DNA of 64,000 bases from Aculops lycopersici (GCA_015350385.1 WNKI01000002.1:1607154-1671153); one strand, 5' to 3'; shown: positions 54,401-62,522, counted from the first letter of the stretch. The notes: generated by a model from the letters alone, not told the origin. Numbers and translations: made by a program.

Positions 54401-54985
54401 TTAATGCACTTCGACATAAAAACTGCTTTCCTATACGGAAATTTGAACGAAGAGATTTTTATGTCACAGCCACAAGGTTATTCAAAAGACGCGCGACTTG
54501 TTTGCAAGTTGAACAAAAGTCTCTATGGACTCAAACAGGCCTCGCGCGTCTGGAATGAAACATTTACCAACTTTCTCAAGAAATATGAGCTTATGCCATT
54601 GAGGATGGACAGATGCATCTTTGTGTCAACTTCAAATGAAAGGATAATTATTGCTCTTTATGTTGACGACGGACTTGTAGCTTGCGAGCACAAGTCCACG
54701 CTTGCAAGTATAGTCAAATACTTGCAAACAAAATTTGAGACGACGACAACCCACTTGAAGAACTTTGTTGGTTTACAAATAGTTCGCAACCGAAACTTGA
54801 GACAAATGTTTGTTCATCAAGCGTTTTTTGCACAAAAAATAGTCGACAAATTTGCGATGACGCAAGCAAAAGGGATATCGACACCATTTGACACAAATTT
54901 GAAGTTAAACAAAGAGGGAGTTGTTGATAATCCAGATGACGAAGTTGTTAAAATAGTAATAAAGCTGATTCAGCACTATACTTAA
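51482..54985 (+). CDS. Element A gag-pol polyprotein, truncated by insertion
   Basis: 1167 codons. Gag occupies about 1-235, with zinc knuckle CFKCKKKGHWRSEC from Cys249. The aspartic protease motif is DTGSS with Asp300. Integrase has an HHCC region near 450-510 and catalytic Asp519, Asp582, Glu618 (35-residue Asp-Glu spacing). Reverse transcriptase has the YVDD motif with Asp1062-Asp1063. Protease-integrase-RT order defines Ty1/copia. The coding region after about residue 1154 is read from element B's LTR, ending in an accidental 13-residue tail. RNase H is lost, so this copy cannot be autonomous. Before the insertion point the frame is intact, which suggests B landed in a young A copy. Confidence 0.92.
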   Translation: MEEKFSISKFNGSDFAVWKIQVKTYIESKELGDQLTADPPSETKSNELSVFTKRDQKVKSIILMALEPKFIKLIMHLNTAKQMWQRLIAVHEQKSEGAKMAVQTRFYNAKINANESVSHFVARVEYLSSQLTDVGSPITESNVIGKIVSSLGPKYDSFVSSWLSTPPAQQTMEVLLQRLLAEEQIKGGSRQNHANALNAQAKNKQKKANANTNATANKTANQNNAKPTTANQNKLSKEQAEKLKQETECFKCKKKGHWRSECPYLTSAERERFARKPRSETEACTAETNVCSKQDEWIFDTGSSRHMTHDFSTICNYKELETPMKIYYGNDNFDLGLGVGDVVITSPSSELKAVVLKGVVYVPGIRRKLFSLSSSSKSIVAEFSDDEIRVKSRATGRLMFTAHRRRGLYFTDMQDNGSAGASANALIDAQTNASANAIDDKIALDLWHQRFGHVHLRALESMIRHESVEGLDCAIPAKHQTTTSHVNCDPCVRGKLTRRSFPMRRTPRVNDIGHRLHVDICGPISPPTLKGSKYFVLYKDEASNYRQVFFVKSKDEVFDTIRKAIVQLQADTDKRVRTLVSDKGSEFTSKRTQDFLLSKEITHSVSAPYMPSQNGFIERDNRTVMEACRCMLYAKKVPEFLWGEAVNTAVYLLNRTINKNLGNLTPFERYFKNKPKVSHLRIFGSLVYVKEQEKKRSGYQRKLDPRSYPGLFVGYTEHNYTYRVYVPADKSIVITSNVKFDETSSFPVGDSNPPNYNSLDIIINDLNDQSEPAVSDDDNNSDNLDDEATGEGPLQRSESFHDAPENSDDDPINYNDNDIVNMDIEPPTPPRSSSLEAARPPVPKHSYNLRSAKNNYAEALAAAMGEPQTYQEAITCPEAANWKAAMDSEMESLITNNTWSLTTLPANRRAVSCKWVYKLKLNSDGSVNRYKARLVARGFTQRPGVDYEETYSPVVKLESIRTILSIATAEDLELMHFDIKTAFLYGNLNEEIFMSQPQGYSKDARLVCKLNKSLYGLKQASRVWNETFTNFLKKYELMPLRMDRCIFVSTSNERIIIALYVDDGLVACEHKSTLASIVKYLQTKFETTTTHLKNFVGLQIVRNRNLRQMFVHQAFFAQKIVDKFAMTQAKGISTPFDTNLKLNKEGVVDNPDDEVVKIVIKLIQHYT

Positions 54986-55290
54986 ACTCACTTAAGTATC
55001 GTAAGATCTCTTTTGGTTTATTTCCAAACCACTAGACATCTAGCTGAGGCAGCATAATGGAAACACCCCGTACCCAACTGAGTACACTTGGTACTATTCC
55101 ATCACGAGATCATGCAGACATGATGTGGAATGTCATGTCCCAACTCGACTATATAAACCCCAGTTAAAGACTCAGAACATAAGTTCTTCGTCTACAAGTC
55201 ACAACTTGTATTTACTAAGTTCAATAAAGATAGTTACACACACACTACTCCAAGTCTCCATTAAACTCATTTCTTCTCCACCAACTAACA
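54946..55290 (+). repeat. 5' LTR of element B
   Basis: 345 bp with terminal inverted repeats TGTTA/TAACA. It contains a TATATAA box at about 55150-55156 and AATAAA at 55223-55228, the usual promoter and polyadenylation arrangement. The start matches the 3' LTR at 63968 exactly over the visible bases. The end is set by the adjacent primer site. Confidence 0.92.
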
Positions 55291-55299
55291 TGGTAGCAG
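55291..55299 (+). other. Element B primer binding site (initiator tRNA-Met 3' end)
   Basis: TGGTAGCAG directly follows the LTR and is complementary to CTGCTA-CCA, the 3' end of arthropod initiator tRNA-Met. Unlike element A this is ordinary 3'-end priming. A 272-bp noncoding leader with A-rich tracts follows before the gag start. Confidence 0.8.
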
Positions 55300-55562
55300 G
55301 GAAATATAGTTGAAAGAGGAAATAGTTTCAAGTTTTGAAGTTTCATCAAAAAAAAAACAAAAAAATAATTAAAATTAAAATCATCAAAATTCAAAGTTGA
55401 TTAAGGTTCAATTACAAATCCACAACCTAGTGCCATTTAATAAACAAAAGTATCGGCTTTAAACGGATATCCATAACACAATCACAAACACCAGGCAAGC
55501 CAAATCTTTGCACGAACGAACGAATTAGCTACTCACTCGGAGCGTACAAGGATAACCTGGAG

Positions 55563-58500
55563 ATGGCACAGGCATCATTAGTGCAAACACCAATCAAGGT
55601 CCAGACTCTCAACTCGAGCAACTTTGTGGAGTGGAAGATCAAAGTCACCAGTCTACTTAAGTCTCGGGATCTATTCAAATTCTGCGAAAAGAACGAGGAC
55701 TTGGCTACTGTCGAGGAAGAAGATTATGAACTCTTTAACGAAGCAGCCAAAAGTCTCATCTACTCATTCATTGACGGACGGACAACCCAAGCAGTTGGTG
55801 TATGTGAGCATGCTTACCAACTTTGGGACAAGGTCTTGGCATACTATGAGGGAAGTAAAGAGGACAACACTGGATTGGCATTAGCCAAATTTATGGAACT
55901 CAGGATCAAAGATGATGAACCGATAGTCGACTTTCTAGGCAGATATGATATCTGTCAGAGCAACCTGGCAATGGCCGGTCTCACTGTCGATATCTCCATA
56001 CTCATCTACGTCTTAACCCGTTCTCTTCCCCAAGCAGCCAAAGAAGGAATAAAAATCTGGAAGTCAATTACTAGTGAATCTAAGCAAACAATTAGTGCGC
56101 TTATTTCATATTTGAGAGCCAATTACCGCGACGAGGAACAGCCCAAAACGGGAGCGACTGCCCTCTATGGCAACGCGGGAAACAAATGGAAACGCAAAAA
56201 ATTTCCAGGACCAAACAAAGGTTACAAACCGGACTCAAAACCCAATAAGGATCAAGTCACTTGCACTTACTGCAAGAAAAATGGACATCGCTGGCAAGAT
56301 TGTTTCAAGCTACAAGCAAGAAACAAGAACAAGAACGACAAAAGAGATAACTCAAGAGAGAGGGCACATATGGCAATGGAAGCAAGCTATCATATGTATC
56401 AAGAGTACTTTCCCAAATCATCTAACACATGGGTTATTGATTCGGGGGCTACTGCTCACATGGTCAGAGACAGCAGCATACTCATGAACTATGAATACTT
56501 TGCTACTCCTAGAGAAATTATGCTCGGTGATGGAGAACACATACAAGCCTTCGGCAAAGGATGGATTTTCTTTGCAGGAAGTGAAAATCCACTGGCACTA
56601 AAGGAGGTTCTTCATGTACCCAGGATAGCAACGAATCTATTCTCAGTTAAAATGGCTATCAAGGATGGATTCGAGATTAATTTCTCTAATTCTTCTGTGA
56701 CCGTCAAGCATGGCAAAGATAAAATTCCAGTCTTGTTCGATGGATATCTGTATATCCTTGCCCTAAAGATTCTCCATAACAGGCCACAACAAGCCCTGAC
56801 TGCTTACAGACTTGACACCTGGCACAAGAAGCTAGCCCACATCAACATGGATGCCATAAAACGCCTTAAATCTCTCAATATAGTTGATGGTCTTCAATTT
56901 GGACCAGACCCAATAAGCTGTGAGGATTGCCTTCAAGGCAAGAGTTGTAGAAAGCCCCATCCGTCGAGACTATCACACCAAGCTTCGAGGAATCATGCAA
57001 TCATCCATTTCGATACCGTTGACATGACAATCGAGGCTCTAGGTGGCAAGAAATATTTTGTCTTAGGGACGGAGGAATATTCTGGATACAAGATCATCAA
57101 TTTTGCCAAGAAGAAGAGCGAAATATCAGATATTGTGAAACTAACGATCAACAGTGTTGTGCTCAATTCTAGAAGACCAGTACTTGGTATCTACTCGGAT
57201 AATGGAACCGAATTTGTCAACAAGGATCTGGGGGAATGGCTATCAGAAAGAGGAATCATTCATGAACTCTCTTCCGCCTACAACGCTGAACAAAATGGTA
57301 GAGCTGAAGCATCGAACAAAGCAGTCATCAATGCGGCGAGAACTATGCTCTTGGCTTCAAGCTTACCAAAGTTTCTTTGGACTGAAGCCTGTGCAACTGC
57401 AGTTTACGTCCAAAATCGACTGCCCAATGTTGAAGCTCCAACCAAATCGAGATATGAACTGTACTTTGGCAAAAGACCCAACCTAAGCAACCTTCATGAG
57501 TTCGGAGAGGTAGCGATCCGCTTAACTCCAAGACCCATGAGGGGCTGTAAGGTTGAACCACTTGCAGAAAAATTCAGGTTTGTTGGCTACACCAATCGCT
57601 TCAACACTTTTAGGCTATACGATGAGGTGAATCGTAAAATAATCATTGACTGCAATGTTCGTTTTACAAACAGGCAACCCAGGAACAGGAATCATTGTGC
57701 AAATGACGATCCATTGGATGAATTGTCATTTGGGTGGGAGAACTACCTACCAAATACTAACCCCATCAAACGAACAAACAACACATCGAGCCATCATCCA
57801 GGACCTGATGCTGTACCAATACCGACTAATCAAGAGATAAGCCATACGAACGAATCAATCAATGATGCGATTCATAACCAGATCCTCGAGCAAACACAGT
57901 CCAGACGAAACACCTTGGACCAATCAATTGGACCAAACAATGATACTTCTGGACAAGATAGATACATGAGAAGGTCATCGATACCTAGACTCATCGATCT
58001 ATCATCAACCAGAACGACCAGCTACAATCAACCGAATATTGTTCAAACGACAAGGGGAGAACAACCAATGAACCAACCGGCCAATGTAACAACACGCGGC
58101 ACTGACCGAATTACACGAAGCCAAACTGGAACACTTAGACCAATCTATGATCCAGCAAGCTTATTACCACCATCTAATCCGAGACATAGAGGAAACATTG
58201 CACTATTTTCACTCTATAATGAACCCCAGACACTGCAAGAAGCAAAATCCAGTCCAGATTGGGACAAATGGCAGCAAGCCATGACTGAAGAAATCCAATC
58301 ACTCGAAGAGAATAGGACTTGGACCATCGTCGATAAACCATCCAATGTAAAGCCGATCAAAGCGAAGTGGATTTTTAAACTTAAACTAAATACGGATGGC
58401 ACTATCGACAGATACAAGGCAAGACTAGTCGCTAAAGGATACTCGCAGATTCCTGATATCGACTATAAACAAACTTTTGCCCCAGTTGCAAGCATGACAA

Positions 58501-61460
58501 CCGTACGACTCATACTTGCTGCAGCAGTGCAATATAACTATGAAATCATTCAATTTGATATTCGTACCGCCTTCTTATACGGAGATTTGGAAGAAGAACT
58601 ATACATGGAAATACCGGACGAATATAAAGCACCACCTGGTAAGGTATGCAAGCTACAACGAAGCTTGTATGGTCTTAAACAAGCGCCTAGACAATGGCAC
58701 AAGAAGTTTGACTCCTTCTTGAAAGAGTTTCAACTTCAACAGTCTGAGTATGACAAGTGCCTCTACTATTCCGAAGATAGACAAATTATCTTGACTATCT
58801 ATGTAGATGACGGACTTATCATAGCTCGCCATAAGGAACTCGCAATTAAACTCATTGATTATCTTAAGGAACATCTTACGGTAAAGACTATGGACTGCAA
58901 CTCGTATCTAGGGCTCGAAATTATCCGTAATCGGGATAAGAACACCCTTGCCATTACCCAACGGCAATACGTCCAACGAACTCTGGAAAAGTTTGGGATG
59001 GAAACATGCAATCCAACGTCAACACCGGAAGAAACTGGACAAGTGAACTTCAAGGACTCATCCCCTCTAGATAATAAGTATCCATTCAAAGAACTAGTTG
59101 GATCGCTCCTCTATTTGGTAACCTGCACTCGCCCGGATATAGCCCATGCTGTGAGTGTTGCTAGTCGAACATCTGAGCCAACTGACAAGCACTGGGATAT
59201 GCTAAAGCGAGTGCTAAGGTACTTGGCAGGCACCAAGGAAGATGCGTTGGTCTATCAAAAGGAGGATAACTCAAAGCTCGTTGGCTATAGTGATGCAGAC
59301 TACGCAAACGATGCAGAAACAAGACGGTCAACATCAGGATATGTTATTATGTGGGGTACAAAACCAATTACTTGGCGTTTTCAACGACAATCTATAGTGA
59401 CACTATCGACAACGGAGGCCGAATATATTAGCGGCACCGAAATGGTCAAGAAACTCATTCCACTCAAGGCGATGATGGAAGAACTGAAGTTCATAGAGAA
59501 AGAGCCAGCTAAAGTTTATATTGACAACAAAAGCACTGTCAATATTGTCAACAATGAAGAATGTCAAGAACGCACGAAGCACATTGACGTGCGAGTTAAA
59601 TGGCTAAACGAACATCAAGACAAAAAGACTATCAAGGTGGAACATATAACAGGGGATCAACAACGAGCAGATATACTCACCAAACCTCTGATGAAGACCA
59701 AGTTTCAAACTAACAAGAACTGGCTACTTCATAGTCTAATAGTGATGATGAGCTTATTTACTCTCATTACAACATCGACGTACGGATACAAGTTCACTAA
59801 AGTAAAACCTGTGTACTACAGAACATCCGATGTTGTGTACACAAACAAAATGCAACGATTGCATTACAAGGTAACACTAGTGAACCCATGCGAACCTTAC
59901 TTCAAAAACATTACCTCTCAATATGAAATCAACAAGAGGCTATATGAAGATTGCAACAAACAATTCAGAAAAATCGCACGACTAGATCATTGCAACTCTA
60001 GCAAGATTAGGCGATCAACTGATTCGACACCAGTTGAACCTAATCCAATCACACCATTATCGGGTACACTAATAAGGAACAAACGAGTCGAACCAGTAAC
60101 AGGCTTATTTATTCTCATAGTCTTCTCTGGCATACAAGCATACTCTCTTTACCAAAGTGAGACCAATCTGAACAACATCAAGCAACTTGTCAATGCTACG
60201 AACGAAGAGAGAAAATATCTCACGCAGAGCTATCAAGTTCTCAATGAAACGAGAATAGCGATACATGGTATCAACAAGAAATTAGCCTTTCTGGAAGAGC
60301 GAGTGGACATATTGGATAAAACTATGTCTCAATTCCCAAAGATCATCGCGCTTATCAACAGCTACGATGACATGTTCAAGGAGTACGAAGATTTGCTATC
60401 TGATATCGATAACTCAGCGTTATATCAGAAACCCTCAGCCTCGATATTCAAATTTGAGCGAAATAGCAAGTTCACTACAATCAACACGGAGCAAGCTCTT
60501 CTAGAACATTGCTACGAGGACATTATGACAAATAGCGATAATTTTGACTTCAACTATCGCTTTATTATGCCGATAGTCAATCCAAAAATTAAGATCATGA
60601 AGGCTGAACCATTTAGATTCTGGAATTTTACCAAACCTGACAGTGCATGTTGGATGAAATATTCTGGCCCACGATATGTCATGGTAAATACCAGTAACAG
60701 CTGTCATATGGACGTGCAAGAATATTGGATCAATGATAAGCAAATCAGCGGACATCCTTGCAACAAGGAAAACACGCAATTAGACTCAACCGGCAACCTT
60801 TATCATGAAGACATCTGCCGACCTCAGCACAAAAGCGATGCAAGTGATATACAGATTAAGCAATTCAATGGGTTTTACAAAATCTACTGTTTCGGCAGTG
60901 AGATAGTTATCAATGGTCACAAAGCTAGTTGCCCTGAATATGTATTTGATGTACCACTATCTGAAGTGTTCGAACTGAATAACGAACGTTACGACCTGGG
61001 TGATATCTCACTCATCACCATCAATGCAAACGAAATTCATACTAGCAATGCTATTGCAGACCAATTGAAACTCGATAAGGTGAAAATCTATGGCACGAAT
61101 TTGACAGGCTTGGATAATGCATTCGATAGAATCTCGAAGCTCACCAAGAGTATGGCACATGAGATAACTACAATCGAATCACCATTACCAACTTGGTTAA
61201 CAAGCCCATTCAAAACTGTCTTTGATGGTATTGGATCCTTCATGGAAACTGTTGGCACCTATGTGGCAGTTGGAGGATTTCTAGTGCTGATGCTCATCTT
61301 GTTTCCAGTCATTGAGATAGGCGTGGTCATTGCGAGTGTTGGATACAAGGTCTACTCAATGCTCTATGGAGCACTCCAGAAAGTCACAGCAAGACTTAGG
61401 CGTACCAACAGGAGGCGACTTAACCGCCGATCGTTGAGAAAGTTTATAGTCTCACCGTAA
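55563..61460 (+). CDS. Element B gag-pol polyprotein with in-frame envelope-like extension
   Basis: One uninterrupted frame of 1965 residues. Gag occupies about 1-225, with zinc knuckle CTYCKKNGHRWQDC from Cys234. The aspartic protease motif is DSGA with Asp293. Integrase has an HHCC zinc region from His421 and Asp484, Asp546, Glu582 (35-residue spacing). Reverse transcriptase has YVDD with Asp1082-Asp1083. RNase H has YSDADYA with Asp1244 and the STTEAEYI segment, ending with the usual copia close RADILTKPL near 1375. Where copia proteins normally stop, the frame continues for about 590 residues into a membrane-glycoprotein-like module (separate entry). Domain order is Ty1/copia. No stop or frameshift separates pol from the extension, so cleavage or a spliced mRNA must be assumed to release it. 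Confidence 0.93.
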   Translation: MAQASLVQTPIKVQTLNSSNFVEWKIKVTSLLKSRDLFKFCEKNEDLATVEEEDYELFNEAAKSLIYSFIDGRTTQAVGVCEHAYQLWDKVLAYYEGSKEDNTGLALAKFMELRIKDDEPIVDFLGRYDICQSNLAMAGLTVDISILIYVLTRSLPQAAKEGIKIWKSITSESKQTISALISYLRANYRDEEQPKTGATALYGNAGNKWKRKKFPGPNKGYKPDSKPNKDQVTCTYCKKNGHRWQDCFKLQARNKNKNDKRDNSRERAHMAMEASYHMYQEYFPKSSNTWVIDSGATAHMVRDSSILMNYEYFATPREIMLGDGEHIQAFGKGWIFFAGSENPLALKEVLHVPRIATNLFSVKMAIKDGFEINFSNSSVTVKHGKDKIPVLFDGYLYILALKILHNRPQQALTAYRLDTWHKKLAHINMDAIKRLKSLNIVDGLQFGPDPISCEDCLQGKSCRKPHPSRLSHQASRNHAIIHFDTVDMTIEALGGKKYFVLGTEEYSGYKIINFAKKKSEISDIVKLTINSVVLNSRRPVLGIYSDNGTEFVNKDLGEWLSERGIIHELSSAYNAEQNGRAEASNKAVINAARTMLLASSLPKFLWTEACATAVYVQNRLPNVEAPTKSRYELYFGKRPNLSNLHEFGEVAIRLTPRPMRGCKVEPLAEKFRFVGYTNRFNTFRLYDEVNRKIIIDCNVRFTNRQPRNRNHCANDDPLDELSFGWENYLPNTNPIKRTNNTSSHHPGPDAVPIPTNQEISHTNESINDAIHNQILEQTQSRRNTLDQSIGPNNDTSGQDRYMRRSSIPRLIDLSSTRTTSYNQPNIVQTTRGEQPMNQPANVTTRGTDRITRSQTGTLRPIYDPASLLPPSNPRHRGNIALFSLYNEPQTLQEAKSSPDWDKWQQAMTEEIQSLEENRTWTIVDKPSNVKPIKAKWIFKLKLNTDGTIDRYKARLVAKGYSQIPDIDYKQTFAPVASMTTVRLILAAAVQYNYEIIQFDIRTAFLYGDLEEELYMEIPDEYKAPPGKVCKLQRSLYGLKQAPRQWHKKFDSFLKEFQLQQSEYDKCLYYSEDRQIILTIYVDDGLIIARHKELAIKLIDYLKEHLTVKTMDCNSYLGLEIIRNRDKNTLAITQRQYVQRTLEKFGMETCNPTSTPEETGQVNFKDSSPLDNKYPFKELVGSLLYLVTCTRPDIAHAVSVASRTSEPTDKHWDMLKRVLRYLAGTKEDALVYQKEDNSKLVGYSDADYANDAETRRSTSGYVIMWGTKPITWRFQRQSIVTLSTTEAEYISGTEMVKKLIPLKAMMEELKFIEKEPAKVYIDNKSTVNIVNNEECQERTKHIDVRVKWLNEHQDKKTIKVEHITGDQQRADILTKPLMKTKFQTNKNWLLHSLIVMMSLFTLITTSTYGYKFTKVKPVYYRTSDVVYTNKMQRLHYKVTLVNPCEPYFKNITSQYEINKRLYEDCNKQFRKIARLDHCNSSKIRRSTDSTPVEPNPITPLSGTLIRNKRVEPVTGLFILIVFSGIQAYSLYQSETNLNNIKQLVNATNEERKYLTQSYQVLNETRIAIHGINKKLAFLEERVDILDKTMSQFPKIIALINSYDDMFKEYEDLLSDIDNSALYQKPSASIFKFERNSKFTTINTEQALLEHCYEDIMTNSDNFDFNYRFIMPIVNPKIKIMKAEPFRFWNFTKPDSACWMKYSGPRYVMVNTSNSCHMDVQEYWINDKQISGHPCNKENTQLDSTGNLYHEDICRPQHKSDASDIQIKQFNGFYKIYCFGSEIVINGHKASCPEYVFDVPLSEVFELNNERYDLGDISLITINANEIHTSNAIADQLKLDKVKIYGTNLTGLDNAFDRISKLTKSMAHEITTIESPLPTWLTSPFKTVFDGIGSFMETVGTYVAVGGFLVLMLILFPVIEIGVVIASVGYKVYSMLYGALQKVTARLRRTNRRRLNRRSLRKFIVSP
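59691..61460 (+). CDS. Envelope-like glycoprotein module at the end of element B's ORF
   Basis: Residues 1377-1965 of the ORF. An in-frame ATG at 59691 would start a chain with a basic lead and a hydrophobic signal-peptide-like segment (1387-1405). The ectodomain has cysteines, about seven N-glycosylation sequons, a basic RNKR site at 1505-1508 of furin type, a hydrophobic stretch just after it (GLFILIVFSG, 1514-1523) and a long helical coiled-coil-like region (1530-1590). A second strong membrane segment at about 1899-1930 is followed by a short Arg-rich tail. This is the layout of class I fusion glycoproteins such as errantivirus/baculovirus F-type Env: surface subunit, cleavage site, fusion-peptide-like segment, heptads, anchor, tail. 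Homology to a named Env family is not shown; function is inferred from architecture. The boundary with RNase H is approximate. Confidence 0.7.
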   Translation: MKTKFQTNKNWLLHSLIVMMSLFTLITTSTYGYKFTKVKPVYYRTSDVVYTNKMQRLHYKVTLVNPCEPYFKNITSQYEINKRLYEDCNKQFRKIARLDHCNSSKIRRSTDSTPVEPNPITPLSGTLIRNKRVEPVTGLFILIVFSGIQAYSLYQSETNLNNIKQLVNATNEERKYLTQSYQVLNETRIAIHGINKKLAFLEERVDILDKTMSQFPKIIALINSYDDMFKEYEDLLSDIDNSALYQKPSASIFKFERNSKFTTINTEQALLEHCYEDIMTNSDNFDFNYRFIMPIVNPKIKIMKAEPFRFWNFTKPDSACWMKYSGPRYVMVNTSNSCHMDVQEYWINDKQISGHPCNKENTQLDSTGNLYHEDICRPQHKSDASDIQIKQFNGFYKIYCFGSEIVINGHKASCPEYVFDVPLSEVFELNNERYDLGDISLITINANEIHTSNAIADQLKLDKVKIYGTNLTGLDNAFDRISKLTKSMAHEITTIESPLPTWLTSPFKTVFDGIGSFMETVGTYVAVGGFLVLMLILFPVIEIGVVIASVGYKVYSMLYGALQKVTARLRRTNRRRLNRRSLRKFIVSP

Positions 61461-61586
61461 ATTCTGATAACAAATGAACTGCGAGTAGAACCAATCAAAT
61501 CCAAATAACTCGCCACTGGCCACCTCGGCCGAATATACCCCTGGATAACATGTGTAACTCGACTAGAAAGAGCCAAAACCGAAATC

Positions 61587-61624
61587 TCATGAAATTCTGT
61601 ATGTAGGTTTTTGAGATACCGGAA
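61587..61624 (+). repeat. Direct repeat copy 1 in element B spacer
   Basis: 38-bp unit with core AAATTCTGTATGTA (61592-61605) and end AGATACCGGAA. Copy 2 lies 145 bp downstream. Confidence 0.85.
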
Positions 61625-61731
61625 ATGTTTCCCTTGTCTTCAAGAAACGATAAAAGACGAATGTGGACCTCGGCCAAAATTCTAGTCGGCTACATGACAG
61701 AGCACAACTAGGTCTACCCAATACCCAAGTT

Positions 61732-61769
61732 TCATAAAATTCTGTATGTACATTTGCAAGATACCAGAA
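61732..61769 (+). repeat. Direct repeat copy 2 in element B spacer
   Basis: 38-bp unit with the same core AAATTCTGTATGTA (61737-61750) and end AGATACCAGAA. It differs from copy 1 at a handful of positions and has no length change. Confidence 0.85.
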
Positions 61770-61907
61770 CCAACCAGAGTCACCAAAAAATTAACGCGCA
61801 AAACCCATAGGAACTCAATTTAACACACAAAATCCCATCGAATCTCCACGATCACAAATTCAACATAAATATATATATATATATATCCAACCACGACCAG
61901 AAACACT

Positions 61908-61922
61908 AACGCCATCTGGTAG
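61908..61922 (-). promoter_or_regulatory. CTCF-like motif 1 in spacer
   Basis: On the minus strand the sequence reads CTACCAGATGGCGTT, close to the conserved CTCF core CCASYAGRKGGC (one mismatch at the second base). Binding is inference only. Confidence 0.35.
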
Positions 61923-61981
61923 TCAAGTTCAGAGTGAAAAACAGGAATGTCAACAAAAAAAATCACAGCCATTCATCAACA

Positions 61982-62239
61982 GGTCTAGCTAGCCGAGTTG
62001 ATAAGGGCGATAGACAGCGTTGATGAACGCTGTGGTTCGAATCCTGAGACTGCCTGGTTTTTTCTTTTGAAAGTGCTTGGTTTCTGAAAATGATTGGCTT
62101 GAGTGAAGTGAGATGGTGAGTGGAGTGGAGTAAGTTTCTTGGCAGCAGTCTCAGGTAAGAACACAGCATTTTTGTTTCCGCAAGGAAGACCGGAAGTGAA
62201 ACTTAAAAAAAACAAAAACAAAAACAAAAACAAAAAAAG
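61982..62239 (+). mobile_element. tRNA-like / SINE-like Pol III unit in spacer
   Basis: An A-box-like TAGCCGAGTTGATAAGG (61990-62006) and a perfect B box GGTTCGAATCC (62034-62044) have tRNA-like spacing. Between them lies the hairpin ACAGCGTT-GATG-AACGCTGT (62015-62034 region). A T6 run (62058-62063) could end Pol III transcription. The acceptor stem does not pair, so it is not a functional tRNA. Downstream, CCTGAGACTGC (62043-62053) recurs as a perfect inverted copy at 62145-62155, and an A-rich (CAAAAA)n tail ends at 62239. A tRNA head, unrelated body and A-rich tail is SINE architecture. No target-site duplication is seen. Confidence 0.5.
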
Positions 62240-62254
62240 AGCGCCATCTAGTGA
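62240..62254 (-). promoter_or_regulatory. CTCF-like motif 2 in spacer
   Basis: The minus strand reads TCACTAGATGGCGCT, one mismatch from the CTCF core CCASYAGRKGGC plus the flanking GCGC favoured by vertebrate and fly CTCF. It sits right after the A-rich tail. Binding is inference only. Confidence 0.4.
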
Positions 62255-62522
62255 GTGAAATTAACGAAACGAAAGTGATGGTCCCACGATCGTTCGGAAG
62301 TAGAACTCGATGGTCTCACTGAGGCCCCAAAGAAATGAATCAGCTGAGAAATGCTGACAGATCGACCGATCAAGTTCGGTGGGAGAATTCCGAGATGGAT
62401 AAAAAAATAAGTCTAATTGAGATGAGGAGACTCGATCACGCAGAAAAATCACGCAAACATCTTTGAGGAAAGTTTGAGGTGCCCAATCAGCAATTTATAC
62501 TTACCCAGTACAAATTAAGGAG

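Larger units (their letters stand above)
51045..54945 (+). mobile_element. Element A: Ty1/copia-class LTR retrotransposon, 5' part, interrupted by element B
   Basis: Comprises a 5' LTR, a primer site and a gag-pol ORF in copia order (protease, integrase, reverse transcriptase). At 54946 the sequence passes into the LTR of element B, so RNase H and the 3' LTR of A should lie beyond 64000. No flanking target duplication can be checked in this window. Confidence 0.9.

Noticed and set aside
61982..62063. Functional tRNA gene (Ser/Leu-like)
   Set aside because: A and B boxes fit, but acceptor and T stems do not pair and no standard anticodon loop forms, so I call it tRNA-derived only.
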